Source of the DNA: Nocardia aurantiaca
Lineage (GTDB): Bacteria > Actinomycetota > Actinomycetes > Mycobacteriales > Mycobacteriaceae
Reading direction: 5' to 3'
Length of the DNA stretch: 64,000 nt
Assembly: GCF_009708175.1 (NCBI RefSeq)
Contig: NZ_WMBB01000008.1
Location: forward strand, 248,001-312,000
Part shown: positions 59,933 through 64,000 of the stretch, one piece after another
Position numbering within the stretch: position 1 is the first letter of the stretch
How the letters are laid out: each line of letters starts with the position of its first letter
Notes under the pieces: generated by a model
The model's input: only the letters and a program-made list of their open reading frames with translations
The model's database searches: none
Told to the model about the DNA's origin: nothing
Made by a program: the position numbers and the translations under genes

Positions 59933-62395
59933 TCAGAACCAGGACTTGGCGCGCACCGCGTTGGCCAGATCGACCAGGGCGTAGCGGTGGGTGCGTTCGG
60001 GCGCGGACCGGGCCAGGGCGCGCAGGCCGGTCTCGATGCCACGCCGCAGATCCCGCTCGGTGAACGGCGACCCGAACAGCGTGGAACTGGCCGACTTCGG
60101 CTGATTCCCCGCCTGCACCCAGCCCAGCGCGACACCCAGGGTGAGAATCCGCAGTTGCGCCGTGCGCCCCTCGCCCGGCGGCAGATCCTGCACCCGCGCC
60201 GCCGCCACCTGGAGCGTCGACTGGTCGAGTTCGGCCGCGGGCGCGCGGGTCAGCAGCATGAGGATGGCCGTCATGCGAGCCTCCGCGTAATGCCGTGAGG
60301 CGGGCGGCACCTGATCCAGCGCGTGCACGGCTGCCGTGATCTTCCCGGCGGCGGCGAGCTGGCGGGCCAGGCCGAAGGCCGCGCTCACCACGCCGCGGTC
60401 GGTGCGCCATACGGTGGCATAGTAGTTCTCCGCGTAGGCCCGCCACTGCTCCGGATCCTGCGAATCCCAGTGCTGGAGAATGAGTTCCGCGGTGGCGGCC
60501 AGCGCCAGTTTGGGTGCGATCTCGCCGGGCAGCGCCTCCAGCGCGGCGTCGAAGCGGGCGAAGGCGCGCTCGTACTCCAGCTCCAGCAGCTCGGTCAGGC
60601 CGAGATACCAGTCGATGCGCCAGTCCGGGGCGGGCGGCAGCGGCTCGTCGGTGAGCCGGGCCAGCAGCATGCGCGCCGCGGCGGGCTCGTTCAGGTCCAG
60701 ATGTGCGCGAGCCTGCGCCAGGGTCACCTCCAGCTCGAAAGTGTCCGGCGCGCCGCCGGGTTCGGCCGCAGCCCGCTGGCGGGCGTGCCGCAGTTCGTCG
60801 AGGGCGTGCCGGGGTTCGGGATGCGCGGCCCCGGCCAACAGCGGCGCGGACGGATCGCCCGGATCGATGATGGGCACCGGCAGGGCCGCCACCACTTCGC
60901 CGGGCCGCAACAGGGTGCCGCGGGCGATGCCGTCGATGATGCCGTCGGTCTGCGCGATGAGCTCGGCGGTGCCGAAACTGGTGCGCGGCGGGCTGAACAG
61001 TGTGGACAGCTGCGGATGCTCATTGCCGGTCTCGCCGGCCAGGATCTCCCGCAGCACGCCGGTGAGCTGGGCGGCCAGCAGCCGAGCGGACGGGAAGCGC
61101 CGGTCGGGATCCGGATGGGTGGCGCGCAGCAGCAGCCGGTAGAGGAACTCGTGCCGAGCCAGTACGGGCTGGTCCTTCGGATCCGGGATGCCGTCGACGT
61201 ACGCGCCCCGCTCCATCGGCAGGTGCAGGGTGAGCACGGCCAGCGTGCGGCCCACGGTGTAGATGTCCGAGGCCACCGTCGGCCCGGTGTGCGCGATCTC
61301 GGGGGCCTGGAATCCCCTGGTGCCGTATAGGTTTCCGTACGCTTCGAACTGGCTGACCGCACCCAGGTCGATGAGCTCCACCCGATCGGTGGTGATCATG
61401 ATGTTGTCGGGCTTGAGATCGTTGTAGGCCAGCCCCACCGAATGCAGATAGTCCAGGGCCGGAAGGATTTCCAGCAGATAGGCGATGGCCTCGGCGACCG
61501 GCATGCGGTTGGGCGCGTGGGTGTCGAGCAGATCGCGCAGCGAGTGCCCGCCCACGTATTCCATGACGATATAGCCGATGGGCGTCCCGTCCGAGCCGGG
61601 GTGCTCCACGAAGTTGTGGATCTTCACGATGCTGGGGTGGACCACTTCGGCCAGGAACTGCCGCTCCGCCAGTGCGACCGCCTGCGCCTCCGCGTCACCG
61701 GCGTGCAACAGGCCCTTGAGCACCACCCAGCGATCGCTCACATTTCGGTCGATGGCCAGGTAGATCCAGCCCAGCCCGCCGTGTGCGATACAGCCCTGGA
61801 TCTCGTACTGGCCGGCCACCCGGTCGCCCGGATGCAGTGAGGGCCGGAAATCGTATGGCGCGCCGCAGGTGTGGCAGATGCCCGCGGTGGTGGACGGCTG
61901 GGTCGACGTGCCCCGGCCGACCGGCTTGCCGCAGCGCCAGCAGAACCGCCGCCCCTCGGCGACCATCGGATCCTCGAGCACCGCGGCCTCCGGATCCACC
62001 GGCTCGACCGCTGGGATCGGCACCAGACCGGCTCCCAGCCGCCGCACCACCGGTCGTGGGCGGGTCATGCGCGCCGTGCGCTGCGAGGGCCGGGTGGGCG
62101 AGCGCGGCTCGCCCTCGGCACGCGAAACACTCTGTGCTACAGGGTTTTTCGGCCCCCCATCGGCAACGCCCGGTCCGGTCCGGTCCGGTCGCGGTGTCAT
62201 TTCGGTCCGCTGGGCCGGCTCGATGCGCGGTGTCGTCACCGTGCGCTGCGTGGGCTCGGGTCCCGTGGATTCCCCACGCTCACCGGCGGGTTCGGGCCGC
62301 GCCGTCACCTCGGTCCGCGCCGGCCAGAACGGACCCATGGTCATCTCGGTCCGCGCCACCGCCCGCGTCCCCTCGGGGTCTTCCGGTGTGGTCAT
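59933..62395 (-). CDS. pknG: Ser/Thr protein kinase PknG
   Basis: 820 residues (M. tuberculosis PknG has 750). N-terminal tail (1-148) rich in Thr; rubredoxin-like CxxC pairs at C152/C155 and C174/C177; kinase domain (about 195-460) with Lys227 (VVLKGLL) and the PknG-type YNDLKPDN loop; C-terminal TPR domain. PknG controls glutamate and TCA metabolism through the FHA protein GarA/OdhI and is linked to GlnH/GlnX sensing. The tail repeats an (A/Q)RTEMT-like motif, possible FHA docking sites. glnH precedes it by 2 nt. Confidence 0.96.
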   Translation of the reverse strand: MTTPEDPEGTRAVARTEMTMGPFWPARTEVTARPEPAGERGESTGPEPTQRTVTTPRIEPAQRTEMTPRPDRTGPGVADGGPKNPVAQSVSRAEGEPRSPTRPSQRTARMTRPRPVVRRLGAGLVPIPAVEPVDPEAAVLEDPMVAEGRRFCWRCGKPVGRGTSTQPSTTAGICHTCGAPYDFRPSLHPGDRVAGQYEIQGCIAHGGLGWIYLAIDRNVSDRWVVLKGLLHAGDAEAQAVALAERQFLAEVVHPSIVKIHNFVEHPGSDGTPIGYIVMEYVGGHSLRDLLDTHAPNRMPVAEAIAYLLEILPALDYLHSVGLAYNDLKPDNIMITTDRVELIDLGAVSQFEAYGNLYGTRGFQAPEIAHTGPTVASDIYTVGRTLAVLTLHLPMERGAYVDGIPDPKDQPVLARHEFLYRLLLRATHPDPDRRFPSARLLAAQLTGVLREILAGETGNEHPQLSTLFSPPRTSFGTAELIAQTDGIIDGIARGTLLRPGEVVAALPVPIIDPGDPSAPLLAGAAHPEPRHALDELRHARQRAAAEPGGAPDTFELEVTLAQARAHLDLNEPAAARMLLARLTDEPLPPAPDWRIDWYLGLTELLELEYERAFARFDAALEALPGEIAPKLALAATAELILQHWDSQDPEQWRAYAENYYATVWRTDRGVVSAAFGLARQLAAAGKITAAVHALDQVPPASRHYAEARMTAILMLLTRAPAAELDQSTLQVAAARVQDLPPGEGRTAQLRILTLGVALGWVQAGNQPKSASSTLFGSPFTERDLRRGIETGLRALARSAPERTHRYALVDLANAVRAKSWF

Positions 62396-62397
62396 CG

Positions 62398-63384
62398 TCA
62401 GTCCTGATACCTCGGGGGCGGCGGAATGGCGGCGTCGCCGAGTTCGGCGACCAGCCAGCGGCGGTAGAGCCGGTTCCAGGTGCCGTCGGTGCGAATGCGT
62501 TCCAGCGTGCCGTTGACGAAGCGGACCAGATCGTCCGCGCCCTTGGAGATGCCGATGCCGTATTGCTCGGTGCTCAGATCGGGCCCGACCACCTCGGTGG
62601 CCGGATCCTGTTCGGCCAGCCCGGCCAGCACGGTGTCGTCGGTGCTGACCGCGTCCACCTGCCGCTGCTGCAGCACCACCAGGCAGTCTGCCCAGCTCGG
62701 CACGGTGAGGATGGACGCCGCGGGCTGCTCACGCCGGATCAGGTCCAGGGAGGTGGTGCCGCTGACCACGCACAGCCGCTTGCCCGCCAGGTCGGCGAGC
62801 CCGCCGATGCCGGAGTTGCGCACGGCCAGCACCCGCTGATGCGCTTGCAGATACGAGGTGGAGAAGGTGACCGTCTGCCGCCGTGCGCAATTGATGGTCA
62901 TGGTCTTCACCACGACATCCACGGTGTGCTCCTGCAGTGCGCGCTCGCGGTCGGCGGATCCGAGGATTCGGAACTCCAGCGCGGCCGGATCGCCCAGCAG
63001 ATCCCGGGCCAACTCGCGGGCGATGTCAACGTCGAATCCGGTCAGGGTGCCGCTGGTCGGATCCCGGAAGCTGAACAGATTGCTGCCCGGGTCCAGCCCG
63101 ACCAGCAGCCGTCCCCGCGCCCGGATGGCGTCGATGTCGGGTCCGCGCTTGGTGCCCTTGGGGCGCAGGCTCGCGGTGGGGTCCCCGCAGTCGGCCACCT
63201 CCGGGGGCGGCGCGGTCTGGGTCTGTGCCGCAACGGCTCCCGAGGGCAGCGGCGGCTCGACATAGCTCGGCACCCGGGTCGAGGGCGCGGGCGGCGGGGG
63301 AGTGTTGTCGCCGCAGGCCGCGGTGCAGGCCACGGTCGCGGCCAGGGCCGCCAGGGTGAGGGTGCGGATCGGTCTTCGGGTCAT
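62398..63384 (-). CDS. glnH: GlnH-type solute-binding lipoprotein
   Basis: 328 residues. Export signal with cysteines C20 and C24 as lipid-anchor candidates (VACTAACGDN), Pro-rich linker, then an amino-acid-binding SBP fold (about 75-320; GSNLFSFRDPTSGTLTGFDV). In mycobacteria GlnH binds aspartate/glutamate/asparagine and signals with GlnX to PknG. Overlaps glnX by 4 nt and precedes pknG by 2 nt, forming a glnX-glnH-pknG operon. Confidence 0.92.
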   Translation of the reverse strand: MTRRPIRTLTLAALAATVACTAACGDNTPPPPAPSTRVPSYVEPPLPSGAVAAQTQTAPPPEVADCGDPTASLRPKGTKRGPDIDAIRARGRLLVGLDPGSNLFSFRDPTSGTLTGFDVDIARELARDLLGDPAALEFRILGSADRERALQEHTVDVVVKTMTINCARRQTVTFSTSYLQAHQRVLAVRNSGIGGLADLAGKRLCVVSGTTSLDLIRREQPAASILTVPSWADCLVVLQQRQVDAVSTDDTVLAGLAEQDPATEVVGPDLSTEQYGIGISKGADDLVRFVNGTLERIRTDGTWNRLYRRWLVAELGDAAIPPPPRYQD

Positions 63385-64000
63385 CGGTACTCCCGCAGAC
63401 GCGGCCAGAGCCCGACCGCGATCAGCACGGCCGCCGCGGTGCTCAGCACCAGCGCGCCGGGCCCGAGCAGGTCCAGGGCGCGGGCGGCGTGAGAGGTGTC
63501 GGCGCGCAACATGTTCCGGGTGTCGGCGATACCGTCGCCGAGCGCGCGGTCGAGGGCGTCGGTTTGGGCGGTGGCCTCGTTGGCGCCGGGCCCGGTGGCC
63601 ACCGCGGCCGCACCGATGAAGTCGCCCTTGGACAACGCGTCGTTCATGCGCTGGTGGGCGGCCCGCCAGCGGTCCAGGGCGGCCGTCGCGGTCTTCACAT
63701 CGTTCGCGCCGGGCGCGTCGGTTCGATAGCCGGACAGGATGTTTCGCAATGTGTCGATGGCCTGGTCGTAGGCTCGGTCGTAGTCCGCGCTGGTGTCGCG
63801 GCGCACCAGCTTGAGGGTTTCGGCGGTACGCGCCTGCTGGGCCAGGATGCGGCTCTCGGTGAGCCCGGCGGCCGGAATGCTGCCCCGGTCGCGAGCGTGG
63901 GCGGTGTCCACGGCGGAGATGAAGCCCGCGATGACCATCCAGGCCAGCAGCACCACCATGGTGCCGGTGGCGAGCAGCAGACCGAGATTGAGCACCCGGT
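63381..64000 (-). CDS. glnX: GlnX-like membrane protein, C-terminal part (cut by right edge)
   Basis: The frame is open past the window edge, so about 206 C-terminal residues are seen. A transmembrane helix (MVVLLAWMVIAGFISAV), a long helical extracytoplasmic region and a final helix (GALVLSTAAAVLIAVGLWP) match the four-helix-bundle sensor Rv0412c/GlnX. Its stop overlaps the glnH start (ATGA). Confidence 0.85.
   Translation of the reverse strand, partial: RVLNLGLLLATGTMVVLLAWMVIAGFISAVDTAHARDRGSIPAAGLTESRILAQQARTAETLKLVRRDTSADYDRAYDQAIDTLRNILSGYRTDAPGANDVKTATAALDRWRAAHQRMNDALSKGDFIGAAAVATGPGANEATAQTDALDRALGDGIADTRNMLRADTSHAARALDLLGPGALVLSTAAAVLIAVGLWPRLREYR

Overview
The window is a high-GC actinobacterial chromosome segment, most likely from Nocardia or a close mycolic-acid-producing relative. 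Supporting signs are frequent GTG/TTG starts, a dnaJ-hspR end, an F420-dependent glucose-6-phosphate dehydrogenase, PknG with GlnH/GlnX, a fused HadA/HadB dehydratase, an EmbR-like FHA regulator, a GH76 mannanase-like protein, and block-wise gene order recalling M. tuberculosis Rv0352-Rv0412. Family names come from recognising protein motifs and gene order; no database search was run.

Layout. 1-7.6 kb: end of dnaJ, hspR, two flavohaemoglobin-like genes plus a globin-less reductase paralogue, and clpB under an HspR operator (HAIR) that overlaps a SigH-type promoter. 7.9-13.8 kb: two membrane proteins, SDR, pyrE, a FabH-like synthase and a YhhN protein. 13.9-20.9 kb: a secreted octapeptide-repeat protein, a phosphotransferase/NCS1 transporter pair, a Uma2 protein, a two-component system and a DUF4190 protein. 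20.9-28.5 kb: TrmH methylase, GH76, two DedA proteins, fba, EmbR-like regulator and a DUF4185 (endo-D-arabinanase-like) secreted protein. 28.7-37.7 kb: fused HadAB, a giant Pro/Gly-rich membrane protein, DUF3151, FUSC, M50 protease, Rv0358-like protein and purA. 37.8-46.5 kb: MocR regulator, OGT, two secreted proteins, a LAL regulator, an XRE regulator and YceI. 46.6-52.9 kb: alpha-methylacyl-CoA racemase, amidohydrolase, FprA-type reductase behind a candidate IdeR iron box, and a SAM-IV riboswitch controlling rhodanese and metZ. 53-64 kb: DJ-1/MarR operon with a doubled palindromic operator, HAD phosphatase, fgd-pta-ackA, and pknG-glnH-glnX (cut by the right edge).

The most unusual signal is a family of roughly 110-170 bp intergenic repeats at six loci (7.7, 8.8-9.3, 24.4, 36.2, 50.9 and 55.0 kb). 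Conserved blocks flank a pair of complementary arms whose sequence differs between loci while pairing is kept. At four loci the conserved 3' end lies shortly upstream of a start codon that itself sits 7-8 nt after a TAnnnT hexamer, as expected for a leaderless promoter.

Regulation visible in the DNA links stress (HspR/SigH at clpB), iron (IdeR box at fprA), methionine (SAM-IV at metZ) and a local repressor circuit (MarR/DJ-1).
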